Below, one piece after another: positions 24,607 through 36,245 of a stretch of DNA of 64,000 nucleotides (position 1 is its first letter; each line of letters opens with the position of its first letter). The DNA lies in the NCBI GenBank assembly GCA_026724425.1, contig JAIUCV010000019.1, positions 14,888,781 through 14,952,780 of the forward strand, given 5' to 3'. A program made the position numbers and the translations under genes. The stretch is from Erythrophleum ivorense. Lineage: Eukaryota; Streptophyta; Magnoliopsida; Fabales; Fabaceae. The notes beneath the pieces were generated by a model, which was given only the letters and a program-made list of their open reading frames with translations, did not search any database and had not been told where the DNA came from.

Positions 24607-24904
24607 ACATAACAAAAAATTGGGATTTAGCAAGGGAACATTCCCTCACTATTCCTTTGCTAAACTAACTTAGTGAAGGATTAGTGAGGAAATAAAGGGG
24701 CAATTCCCTTGTTAATTTCTAGTTGCTAATTAGTGATGAAACTTTCCCTTCTTTGTTCTTTCCCTAAATTCCTTTTGATAATTAGCTGTCGATTGTCTTT
24801 GCTAATTTTGGTTCAATTTCATCCAATTCCTTTAGCAATTAGTGAAGGAATTAGGAGTGAAACTCCTTTAATGGAATGTGAAAAAATTGGAATTTTTTTG
24901 TCTT
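24607..24904. mobile_element. Small CACTA-like non-autonomous element (candidate)
   Basis: About 300 bases rich in TTAGTGA(A/G)GGA and TTAGCAAGGGAA motifs in both orientations (24618-24700 and 24733-24865), the style of CACTA subterminal repeats. The ends are an imperfect inverted repeat: AACAAAAAATTGGGA on the left, the complement of GACAAAAAAATTCC on the right. This would be an eroded form of the usual CACTACAAGAAA terminus. There is no coding sequence. Confidence 0.45.
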
Positions 24905-26619
24905 CCCCTATATTAATAACTTACAAGGAAACAACATGATTCAATATAGAACAAAATTATATATTTTTTAAATAAGGCATATTTTTTAAATAAAAATATA
25001 TATCTGTCTTGAATTAGAACAAAATTAAATAGAAGTGAATGGATATGCTAAACTTGGGGGCCTAGTTATTTGAATTATGGGATGAAATAAGTTTATGTTC
25101 AATAATAGAGTTGTACCAAAATTTTGCTTATCGTTCTCCTTCTATTTGATATTATGCATGGATATATGTATGAAATGGAGATTTACATTGAGTTTCCTAC
25201 ATTTTTCTTCTTTACGGCCGAGATGTTCGTATAGTTATGGATTAAATTGGTTTTAGGTACCTTGTCACTTGTTTGGCCAAGACAAACTTGTGAAATTGTG
25301 GTTTCATGTTAGCTGTGTCATTTTATTATTGGAGTTATGATATTTTAAGTGTCATTTTACTTTGGATTGTTAGATTGAGGCACTAATAGGACTAGCTGTT
25401 AATTGAGCCCTTAAAGTGTATATAGATGTTATGTTTTTTTTTTAAGGATGGTTTTAAAGCCACTTGATGTGAAGTTCTAAAAAATGAAAATGATTATGTT
25501 AGGCTACCTAAGGCCAAGATTTTACACTTATTTATATGGTCATTAGGGTTGGAATTATGTTATATAGGTTATGGAGTTTGTTATCTTGAATTGGTACTCT
25601 CATGATAATTAGGTACCTTGAATGAAGTATACTAGAAAAGGCTTAATGCCTAACATTTGTTCCATCTTATAAGTACAACCAAAAGAGAGTATGAAACTAT
25701 AGTTGGAGTATATGTTATGGCTAGTTATGGATATCTTTAAGTTTTGGTGCACAGCTTATGTGGTGCCACCCATAAATAATTTTGTGAAAAATTATGAGTT
25801 TTAAGTGATGCATTTATGTGAAGCATGTAAAGAATATGGAATGTAAGATGAGGTAAAAGATGAATGTTTCAATTGGTAAGAAAAAAGTTTCAAATTTATT
25901 CCATTTTTTATGACTTGGTTAAGGAGTCCTTGGCAAACTAGAGATTAATTATATAAGATAAATACATTATATAGTTAGATGTGTCACTACTTTTGCTTTG
26001 TAAATAACTTCTAGGATTTGTTTTACATAATATCAATTAGTTACCATATAGGCATCCCAAAGTTACAGCTAACACTTCCTAGATTTATAAGTTATTTTTA
26101 TTATTATCAAGTTAGCTTAACTTGTAGTAATAAATTATAATGTTGCTTTGCTTAAAAAGATGTTAACTTGCTTTAACCTTTTTAGTCTAGTTGAATCAAT
26201 AGTAATTTGCTTAACAAAGAGCTTGGTCATGATGCTAATGCACACTGGATGAAGCTATGAAAATTAATACCAGTTAGTTACTATTTGTGCTTCCCAAAGT
26301 AACCACTCATGCTCCTAAAGCTACAACAGAGTCTTCTTGATGTTATAAGGGTGTTTTGGATTTGTCACTACCCCTTGATGAAACTATGACTATGAAAATT
26401 AATACCAATTAGTTACCATTCTTGTTTTCCAAAGTTACTATTCATGCTCCCTTAAGTTACAATAGGGTCTTTCTAATGTTACGAGGAGGTATTTTTGTTC
26501 TTGTAAGATAAAATTTAGGTTCCTTAGTTCCTCAAAGGAATTTTAGTTTTTAAAGTCTTTCATTGTCAATTTGGGCAACTTATAGTCCTTAGATGCCATT
26601 TTTTTATTTTTAAAGTCTA
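24905..26619. other. Non-coding, probably repeat-derived
   Basis: No open frame of note and no protein motif recognised. It contains the repeated units at 26028-26520 and adjoins the copia relic on the minus strand, so it may hold that element's 3' end, but no LTR could be paired. Confidence 0.4.
26028..26520. repeat. Repeat units of about 135 bp (2 adjacent plus 1 partial)
   Basis: Units starting AATACCAGTTAGTTAC (26266) and AATACCAATTAGTTAC (26401) are 135 bases apart. They share in order a CCCAAAGTAAC-like or CCAAAGTTAC block, CATGCTCC, a GGGTCTT-like block and GATGTTATAAGG-like sequence. A partial third unit, AATATCAATTAGTTAC, starts at 26029. Confidence 0.7.
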
Positions 26620-27346
26620 TACCCCTTAGTAACTAAATGTGTCTTATATTTCTCAATTAATCTATCTGTCTTTCTGTTTATTTTTTAGAACCATTTATTC
26701 TTAATTGCCTTTTAACTAGATAGAAGATTAACTAAGTCCTAGACATAGTTTGTTCTCATCAAATCCATCTCATATTTTATTACTCTTATCCAATTTTCCT
26801 CAATAAGGCATGAATGAACCTCTTGAATTATGTTTGACTTCTCATTGTCTAGTAAAGTACCAATGAGTGGTACCTCTTCACTCTTAAATCGATGCTTAGG
26901 CACATTGTTATGGTTACTCTTAAACAGTGGGGTTGTTTGTGAAACATTCTCATCTCGCACTAATGGTATTATTGCCTATGATCTTAAGATGCTTTAACTT
27001 AGCTTATTATCATCCACAATTCATAAGGTGTGGAAGTATCTAATTTAGAGGGCACTTAGTTAAATTTAAAGGCATCAATTTATAATGTATCATCCCAATA
27101 AGAAATGGGTAAGTTTTGCTTAAGCCATTGTTTACCTAACCATTTTAATTAAGGTTTTATTATTTCTTTCAACATCTCAATTTTTTGTAGAATGCTAGGA
27201 ATTGTTAATTATTTTATGATTCCTTTCTTTCACAACTCTTTAAATTGATTTAACAAATATCAAATCCATGGTAATACCTCAAAACTTAAATTTTATTGTC
27301 TATTTGATTATTAACCATATTCATATGATGTCTAAAGCACTCAAGT
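26620..27346 (-). pseudogene. Copia integrase / reverse transcriptase relic
   Basis: In the minus frame: a decayed NGVAERKNRTLLEMVR-type integrase tail (seen as VERNNKTLIKMVR and AKLTHFLLG, about 27180-27090), then CLIEENWIRVIKYEMDLMRTN at 26820-26750, the start of the copia reverse transcriptase, and EKYKTHLVTKGY near 26650. Several stops are present. The frame runs into the solo LTR at 27347. Confidence 0.75.
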
Positions 27347-30300
27347 TGTAATGTTTGGTTTTTGTTAAATGACAAAAACGGGTGCGTTTTCAAAGCAAGT
27401 CCCATAAAATGAATTAGTTAATGTCCCAAAAAATTTGAGCAATATTTTAGACTCCTAAAAATGAGAATCCTAGCCTTAAATAGAAGCAAAAACGGAGCTA
27501 GAATGAAGAAACAAATTTTGACAGAAACCTTACGAAACGTAATGGTATTTTCATAATTTTGAGCAATTTTTGGAATTCACATAGGAGGGCTCTTTAAATG
27601 CAAGTTTTAAGTTCTCTAGGGTTTTCAGAAGCCCTAAAAACCATGGAAAGTCCCGGGATAATTAAATCCCCTTCGGTAGATGTTTTCCAATATCGGTGTG
27701 CCTAAACTTTGATGGATCCGTTCGGGAAGGTTTTAGCTCCGATTTGAGTGATTCCAAAGGCATTTTATTTAATTAGGAACCTAAATTTTATAATAGAAAA
27801 GACGGTTCTAAAAAAAGAGCTAAAACGAAGGAGAAACAAAAGTGCAAAGTATGAAAGGCAAAATTAAAATTTTTGAAAAAGTCACTTTCCTATAGCTATA
27901 TATAGGTGGCACCCCACTTTCCTCCCCATTTGGAATCAGAAAATTTGCATAATTTCAGAAGAGAGAGCTAGGGTTTTGGGTGCACCAAGGGAAGAAGAGA
28001 AGGAGAAGAAATTCCAAGTTAAAGGTATGTTTTTGTGGTTGTTTTTCATGCTTTTCTCTATCCACACCACCTCTCCTTCATTCTCCTTGATTTTCTTTGA
28101 TTAAAATGGAGTTTATAAATCTAATTCAAGGGAGAAATTCAAGGGAAATTTCGGATTTGAAAAGAGGAGCTTGGAGAAAACAAGATTCAAGCCAAATTAA
28201 GCAAGGAAACTAGGTAAAATTACATCTTATGGTTTCTATTTTGATTTCCCTTCTTCTCCAATTCGACACACACCAAGAACCCTAGGAGGATCTGATTTTC
28301 AAACCTAACCAAGCATGAATCTTAGGTATTTGATGGAAAAAAACAAGAATATGCAAAGAAAATAATAAAATAACCATTAGATTTCAAAATACAAATTCTA
28401 GGGTTTTGTGTGCACCTTTCAAATTATGATTTTGTGTGATGCTTCCTAGGTCTAATTAAGGGTTTAAATGAGTTCTTGAGACCCTTAAGATGTTCCCCAT
28501 AAGCTTCCTCCTTCAAGAAAATAAAGAAATCTCCAAGGAGCCCAAAAACCCCCTATGTCTCAGCCAAAACAAGTTCTCCTAACTAGGGGGAGTTTAAAAT
28601 TTTTCTAAGGCCATTCTTAAGTCATATTTGATGAATGAAAATGAGAGGAGACCTTGGAAAAAATTTAGAACTCATAAAAAGGGATTTAGTGCTTTAAATT
28701 CTATATTATGACCTAAAGAAGCAACATGATGTTAGACTCTTTGTTTTAATTGTGTGATGACTCCAAGAGGCTTAGATGGAGTCATGAATCATATTTGAAA
28801 AGAAAGAATGGAGCTTAGAAATTGTTTGAGGGGTGTTGCTTCATTAGGTGCAAGTATGGACCATAATGGGGTTTATAGAGCAATCTAGTGTTTAAGCAAG
28901 TTGTGTGACCTTAGAATTTGTTTCATAAACCTAATTGGCTTCCATAAATTATACCTAGGCCAAGAGAAACCATCTCCACCAATTTGTGGGTGTGTGGTCG
29001 AAAGAGGAGGCTTGAATGTGTAATTATGTGCAAAGTAGCTCTCTCCACCTTCTCTCATGCATGGATGTGTGTTTAGCTTATCTTAGAATGTATGTATGTA
29101 TATTTTCAAGCCATGAAAAGTATGCTAGCATGATTTTATATGCCATGATTTCATGATGTCATATTATGTTTTCAAATGAATGTATGATGTTTATTGAGTT
29201 TGCTTGAGTGTGGAAAGGCCAAGAACTCTTCACCATAGTGAAGATAAGCCAAGAACCCTTGAGATTGATAGAGATAAAGTAAAGAGTCTCTCAAAAGCAA
29301 AATGGGCTCCCAAGAGTATGGTCGAGTCCAAAGCTCTTAAAGAATGGGTGAGGCAAGTCCAAAACCCATGAGAAGAAATGTGAAGCCAATCCAAACATTT
29401 GGTGAGCTCTTGAATGTCTTGTATGACTTGTTCACATGCCAAGCTTGTTCTTTAAATGTTCATGACTTCTATTTTATCCATGCATGCATTTTTAAGACTT
29501 GCTTTGCATATATTATGTATGATTGAATGGGAGATGAACTATTAGGATTCTTTGAATCTCATTCGCTCCTCTCCAATGATCTCACATGCTAGGTGGACCA
29601 AGTGGATATAGTAATGGGAGCCAACAATATTGAAGAAAGAAGATTAACTTCCATATGTCTAACGTTTACCCTTTTAAGCCATAATAAACCATAATGATGT
29701 ATATTATTGTTGTAAATAATTTATGACCCTTGAGACATATGTAATTATGATATTATGTGATACAGAAATGGAAGTATGTGTTATGTAAATGATAGAATGT
29801 AAATTGAGTATGTATGGTAAAGATAGCTTCATGAATGAGTTTATAGAAATGTGCATATATGTGCATGAAAAGGCCAAAATGAGATGCATGGGGTTTGGGA
29901 CCATTTGGACAGCTCACATAAGTCTTAAATGTGCTTTTAGACTTGCCCAAAAGGTGCCAAAACTAAAGGAAAGCCATTTGACAATTTTGGTATCTCATAT
30001 GAAGCCAAAAATAACTATAATGGAACCCTATATCACTTTTTGGCCAAATGAGTTATTATTGGTCTGAGATTTGGCATGCAATTAGGTCTCATTAAGAGAT
30101 TTTTAGGAAATTAAAGATCATAATTTTTGGAGATCTACAGAATATTTGAGAATTTTTCAAAGTTGACAATTTTTTTTGTTTTGGTCTGCTGCACTATTCA
30201 TTTGGTCCTAAAATGAATTCTATCACATAAAGCTCAAATGATGTCCAATTGCCACAAAATTTTATACAAAAAAACTAGATATTCACAGTGACTTGTGCCA

Positions 30301-31025
30301 ATTAGAAGTACCTCAATTAGAGGTCTAGAGAGGGAGATATGAATTTTTAAACATTATATCCAGTATCAGGGATTTTGCCCAACCTAAGTTACTATTCTAT
30401 TAAATTTTGAGATTTGGGTTGCCTGAGTTGGTTTGAAAATATTTTTTTCCCTCTAGTTAACATCTATAGATTTCTAGATTGGTATCATTTGTATGGATTA
30501 GATTTTTGTAGAATTAATTGAACATTTTCAAAGTTTTCTGCAGAATTCTATGACAGCTCCAAAATGCAGTTTGACCTCTAGACCATTTTATATGTCAAAC
30601 GTCCTTTTATGGTGGATGTTATGGTCTGAAAATATTTTGAGTGTGAAGTAAACATCTGTAGCTTTCTAGAATGACCAAGAATGCATGTTTTCGATTTTTC
30701 TAGATTTAGTTATGATTGTCTAAAGTTTGGTCAGAAAAAAAAGCCAATTCTGGCCGAAAATGTACTTAGTTATTTTGAGCTCTTCTTTGATTTCCATGAG
30801 TTGTAGCTATGATTTCATGATGCAAAAGAGTTGTATTTATGTAATTAAATATGGGAAAGTGTAGTATGTACTTATACGGTCCACGTGACACCGAATGAAA
30901 TTTTAATATATGACGTAGCACAAAGAAACCTGTTATTTTTACCCCTTTTTTCATATGTTCTCATGAAATTTAATGATGTAAAGTACATGAGTATCATGAA
31001 ATGAGCTAGAATTTATGGTGTTACA
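27347..31025 (+). mobile_element. Solo LTR B, gypsy-type, TSD CAAGT
   Basis: Length 3,679 bases; starts TGTAATG, ends GGTGTTACA, flanked by a perfect 5-bp repeat, CAAGT, at 27342-27346 and 31026-31030. No primer-binding site or coding sequence is attached, so it is a solo LTR left by recombination. Layout: about 550 bases of U3, a TATA box, an A/G-rich leader, a long transcribed part with tandem sub-repeats, and near the 3' end the block TCCACGTGACACCGAA followed by TGACGTA. Ty3-gypsy origin is inferred from the 5-bp duplication, TG..CA ends and large size; no matching internal region is in the window. Confidence 0.9.
27894..27906 (+). promoter_or_regulatory. LTR B TATA box
   Basis: AGCTATATATAGG about 550 bases into the LTR, followed about 30 bases on by a C/T-rich stretch (ACCCCACTTTCCTCCCC). 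This is the expected arrangement for the U3/R border. Copies A and C have lost a recognisable TATA box here. Confidence 0.6.
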
Positions 31026-31138
31026 CAAGTGTTTTTGAGTTCTGGAAGGTTAAATGGACTTAACCATATTGTAAATAATTGTCAATAGATATAATGAAAT
31101 ATTGAGCTTTTTATCTTCCTTTCACACTTTATAGACCA
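31026..31138. other. 113-bp spacer between solo LTRs B and C
   Basis: Begins with the CAAGT duplication of B and ends with GACCA, the duplication of C. Probably a piece of the interrupted minus-strand copia element; no motif can be read. Confidence 0.6.
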
Positions 31139-34100
31139 TGTAACACCATAAATTTCTACCTTTGTCTCATATTACTTCTAAGCCTCATGCCATGAATTAC
31201 ACAAGAATAAGAGAAAATGGCATTAAAATAAGGCATCTCCTTCCATTGCGTTATGTATAAATTTTTCTTTCAAAGTTTTATGGGCTATATGGACTCATGA
31301 ATCATATTTTCACATTTAATTATATAGATACTACTCAAATTCATCACCAAAAGTGGCCTACAACCCATGGAGAGCAAAGGGAAGCTTAAAACACACATAT
31401 GCATTTTCGGCCAAATTTTTTACATTTCTGTTACAAACTTTGAAAAATTATAACTAATTTTAGAAAAATAAAAAATATACATTCTTGGTCATTGTGGAAA
31501 GCTACAGATGTCTACTTCATACTAAAAATATGTCTAGACTATAAAATCTATCATAGAGGATGTTTGATATTCTAAATGGTCCAAAGGTCAAACTGCACTT
31601 TGGAACTGTCACAAAATTCTGTAGAAAACTTTAAAAATGCCTAATTAATTCCACAAAAATCCAATCCATGCAAATAATACTAATTTAGAAAGCTATGGAT
31701 GTTAGCTAGGGGGGAAAAAACTTCTAGACTAGCTTAGGTAGCCCAAACCTCGAAAGTCAATAGAACAGTAACTCAGGTCGGGCAAAACTCCTGATACTGG
31801 ATAGAATGTTCAAAAATTCATATCTCCCTCTCTAAACTTCCAAATGAGATGCTTCTAGTTGGTACAAGTCATTGTGAATGTCTAATTTTTCTATATAAAA
31901 TTTTGTGGTAATTGGATATCATTTGATCCCTATGTGACAAATTTCATTTTTGGACCAAATGAATAGTGCAATAGACCAAAACCAGAAAAATTGCCAATTT
32001 TGAAAAATTCTCAAATATTTCGTAGATCTCCAAAAATTATAATCTTTAACTTCCCAAAAAGATCTTAATGAAACCTAATTGCATGCCAAATCTCAGAATA
32101 AGAATAATGCATTTGGCTAAAAAGTGATATAGGGTTCTATTATAATTTTTTTTGGCTCTATATGGGATACCAAAATTGTCAAGTGGCTTTCCTTTGATTT
32201 TGACACCTTTTAGGCAAGTCTAAAAGCACATTTAGGACTTGTGTGAGCTGCCCAAATAGTTTCAAACCCCATGCATCTCATTTTGGCCTTTCCATCCACA
32301 TATATGTACATTACATCAAACTTTCCAAAATGTATATTTTGGCATTACATATCCAATTTCTATTCTAGGGCTCATACATCATGTCCATACATTTATACAT
32401 CATATAATATCATAATTACATATGTCTAAGGGGTCATAGACCATATACATCACAGGGATACATCATATGACACAATTATGGTCTTAAAGTGGCAAAACTT
32501 AAGCATTTGGTTGTCAATCTTCTTTCTTCAAGGTAATTGGCTCTCATTACCATATCCACTTGGTCCACCTAGCATGTGAGATCATTGGAGAGGAGGGAAT
32601 GAGATTCAAAGAATCCTAATAGTTCATCTCTCATTCAACCATACATATGCCAAGTAAGTCTTAAAAATACATACATAGATATCATAGAAGTCATAAACAT
32701 TTAAGAAGTAAGTTTGGCATGTAAACAAGTCATACAAGACATTCAAGAGCTCACCAAGTGTTTGGATTAGCTTCACACTTCTCCTCATGAGTTTTGGACT
32801 TGTCTCACCCATTCTTTAAGAGCTTTGGACTCAACCATACTCTTGGGAGCCCACTTTACTTTTGGGAGACTCTCTACTTTATCTCAACCAATCTCGAGGG
32901 TTCTTGGCTTATCCTCACCATGGTGAAGAGTTCTTAGCCTTTTCACACTCAAGCAAACTCAATAAACATCATACATTCATTTGAAAACATAACATGACAT
33001 CATGAAATTATGGCATATAAAATCATGCTAGCATACTTTTCATGGCTTGAAAATATACATACACACATTCTAAGACAAGCTAAACACGCATTCATGCATG
33101 AGAGAAGGTGGAGAGAGCTACCTTGCATACAATTACACACTTTTCCCTTTGGATTCAAGCCTCCTCTTTCGACCACAGACCCACAAATTGGTGAAGATAG
33201 TTTCTCTTGCCTAGATACAATTTATGGAAGCCAATTAGGTTTATAAAACAAACTCTAAGGTCACACAACTTGCTTAAACACTAGATTACTCTATAAACTC
33301 CATTATGGTCCATACTTGCACTTAATGAAGCAACACCCCTCAAAAAATTTCTAGGCTCCATTCTTTCCTTTCAAATATGATTCTTGACTCATTTTAAGCC
33401 TCTTGGAGTCATCACACAATTAAAACAAAGTGCCTAACATCATGTTGCTTCTTTAGGTCATAATATGGAACCTAAAGCACCAAATCACTTTCTGAGTTCT
33501 AAATTTTTTCTAAGGCCTCCTCTCATTTTCATTCATCAAATATGACTCAAGAATAGTCTTAGAAAAATTTAAAACTCTCCCTAGCTATGAAAACTTGCCT
33601 AGGCCAAGACTATGGGGGTTTTTGCCTCCTTAGAGTTTTCTTTATTTTCTTGAAGGAGGAAGCATGTGGAAAGCATCTTAGGGATCTTAGGAGCTCATTT
33701 AAACTCTTAATTAAGCCTAGGAATTATCATATGAAATTAGATTTTGGAAGGTGCACACAAAACTCTAGAATTTGCATCTTGAAATCTAATGATTTTTTGA
33801 TAATTCCCTTGCATATTCTTAATCTCCACACCCTTTTTCTTTAGATTCATGCTTGGCTCTGCCTAAAAATCATCTCCTCCGAGGTTTTTCTCAAGTGGGG
33901 CGAAATGGTGGAGAAGGAAACCGAAGATGGCAACCATAAGAAGAGGAATTACCTTATTTTCTTACTTTTTCTCACTTGAATCTTGTGTTCTTTGAGTTTC
34001 TCTCTTCAAATTTGAATATTCCCCTCAATTTCTCCCTTAAAACAGATTTGTAAACTTCATTTTAATAATAGAAAACAAAGAAGAATGGAGGAGAGGAGGT

Positions 34101-34861
34101 TTGGATGGAAGAAAGCATAGAAAACTACTAAAAATTCATACATTTTTCTTGATTTTTCTCCTCCTTTTCTTCCCGTTCTTGTAAGCCTAAGAGAGCAGAT
34201 TATATTCTGTATTTTGGGCAGAAATTTTGTGCTTAAGAAGATGGGAGAAGAAAGGGGAAGTATGTGGAAGCTTCTAGAAACACACTTTTTCAAAAATTCT
34301 AATTTTATCCTTCCGTAATGGCAATTTCATTTCGACTTTGTTTTAGTTCCTTTTTGAGAACCGTCTTTTCCATTATAAAATTTAGGTTTCTAATTTAATA
34401 AAATGCCTTTAGAATCACTCAATTTGGAACTAAAACCTTATCGAACAAATTGGTCAAAGTTCTAATCAACTAACGTTAGAAAACATCCACCGGAAGGGAT
34501 TTAACTATCCCGGGGCTTTCTATGGTTTTTAAGGCTTCTGAGAACCCCGGGGAACTCAAAACTTTCATTTGAAAATCCCTCTTGTGTGAATTCCAAAATT
34601 TGCTCAAAATTATGAAAATGTCATTATGTTTTGTAAGCTTTTCATAAGAAAGTGTTTCTTCATTCTAGCTCTATTTTTCTTTCCGTCTGAGCCTGAAATT
34701 CTCATTTTATGAGTCTAGAATGCTTTCCAAATTTTTTGAGACCTTAGCTACATCATTTTAGGGGACTTCCTTTTTTAGCTGGTGAGTTTCATTCATTTAC
34801 GAAGAAATCGTATGTTACATTTCTCACATTTTTTCTCATTTTCAGAAAATTGGATATTACA
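31139..34861 (-). mobile_element. Solo LTR C, same family as B, opposite strand, TSD GACCA
   Basis: Length 3,723 bases; on the minus strand starts TGTAATATCC and ends ATGGTGTTACA, flanked by a perfect 5-bp repeat, GACCA (31134-31138 and 34862-34866). It is collinear with B in reverse: the counterpart of the ACATAGGAGGGCT area lies at about 34575-34600, the tandem sub-repeats at about 32770-32930. The G-box block near the 3' end is eroded here. The separate target duplication shows it inserted independently of B. Confidence 0.9.
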
Positions 34862-34869
34862 GACCACAT

Positions 34870-35400
34870 ATATTAGAATGAGTTAGTTATTTTTTCACCT
34901 GGTTTTAATAGATTTTCACCCCTAGTTCTTTTTTCAAATGGTTTTCTATTTTTTTTACCCTCTAGGCATTGTTCTCACAATGATATTTTTAAACTAGAAA
35001 TGGATCTTAGCATATATTATTTTGTTAGTCTATTCATTCTCTCTTGGCCTCTATGGCCCTACTTAGCGTGTCAAATATTGATATCCAATGGTAGATAGGA
35101 ACTAGAGTATTTGGTAAAACAATCATGTTCAATATTATGCCTAGCACAATAAACCATTTAAAGGAAAACTAGAATCATACATTTTGTCCCATTTCAAATG
35201 TTAATAGAGTTGTTATGAAAAATTAGTACTAAATCTTAATTTGAGAAAAAGGTTCTGGAATATACAAAACATCATGTAGGATGAAGATTCATTCTTCATG
35301 CACAAAATAATTTTGCATGTTTCAATCCCCTTTACTTCAATTATTACATTGCTTCTTATATATAACCGTATATTTTTAAAAAGTAATTGATGGTATTCTA
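34870..35400 (-). pseudogene. Copia GAG-pre-integrase-like relic
   Basis: Minus-frame LHDVLYIPE near 35280 matches the copia motif LHDVLYVPEIRKNLVS; the following sequence (FEMGQNV, KWFIVLG) fits only loosely. It joins the gag relic on one side and the 3' half beyond the solo LTRs on the other. Confidence 0.5.
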
Positions 35401-35429
35401 CAAAAGATTCTTGATCTATAACTACGTGG

Positions 35430-36240
35430 TCTAGGAGAGTTATATTTGTTCAATGTGATCACAAGTAAAGTGATCCATTCTTTGACAAATATAATACTTG
35501 ACTTTAACTATGTCAAACTTCTTACCACTAAGCTTGCCTTTCTTTTTAAATTATTTCTTGACCTATTTGAAATATAGGTAAGATCTTTTGTCATTATGAA
35601 AGTGTTGTCTTTCTTGTGCCTGAATTTTAAAGTCACAACAGTCTCTATCATATAGGTATGTCCAAAAAGTCTAGCAACTTCTAAATGTTTATTCCTAAGT
35701 TCTATATGACAAGCAATATTATAAAAAATAGTAATACCTTCTTTATGGGTCAAATTCACTTTCATATATTTCTAAATAATAGAAATAGATCTTAGGATAG
35801 CCTAAACTTATTGTTTATCAATAAGGATATGATTAGCTGACTTCAATTCCTTAATTGTCGCCTATCTTAGTTTGGTTGTAAAAATACCACTAAACTTGTT
35901 CTTAAGGACTATCCACATGACTTAAGTAGTTGGATACGATTCTTACTCACACATTAGATTATCATCCATGTTGCTCAGCATCATTATAGGGGCAATATTG
36001 TCCTTTCCTTTTCCAAGTTTGAAAACCTACCTGATCTTTCCTATGCTGAGCTTTATTTTCATGCTTAAACTCTTATATGATGTTGTTTAATAGTTTCTTA
36101 GCATCATATTCTTTAAGAATGTAAGAATCTTATAGTGTCAACAATTTCTAATTAATACTATCTAGCTTGTAACTCTTATTAAGCTAAGTAATGATGTTCT
36201 TAGTAGTCATAAACATAATTAGATCTATACATAAACATAG
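35430..36240 (-). pseudogene. Copia gag relic
   Basis: Minus frames show KAQHRKDQVGFQTWKRK (about 36030), a MMLSNMDDNLM-like and an ESYPTT-like block, then MKVNLTHKEGITIFYNIACH (35765-35700) and IELRNKHLEVARLFG, the classic UBN2-type gag of copia elements. An imperfect zinc knuckle, CQRMDHFTCDH, follows at about 35490. Frameshifts and stops separate the blocks. Confidence 0.8.
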
Positions 36241-36245
36241 TATAA

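Larger units (their letters stand above)
26620..36245 (-). mobile_element. Minus-strand Ty1-copia relic, split by two solo LTRs
   Basis: Copia parts lie in correct minus-strand order from right to left: gag (about 36240-35430), GAG-pre-integrase-like sequence (about 35300-34870), integrase and start of reverse transcriptase (about 27346-26620). Between the last two sit two foreign LTRs (27347-31025 and 31139-34861) and 113 bases that probably belong to the host element. No LTR pair of its own was identified. All frames are broken. Confidence 0.75.

Noticed and set aside
32624..32812. Similar small frames in the solo LTRs (29344-29526 and 32624-32812)
   Set aside because: They correspond to each other only because the LTRs are copies; no conservation of frame beyond that, and the other copies do not keep it.
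27347..34861. A single full-length LTR retrotransposon or a single inverted duplication
   Set aside because: The LTR copies are in opposite orientation, have different target duplications and only 113 bases between them.
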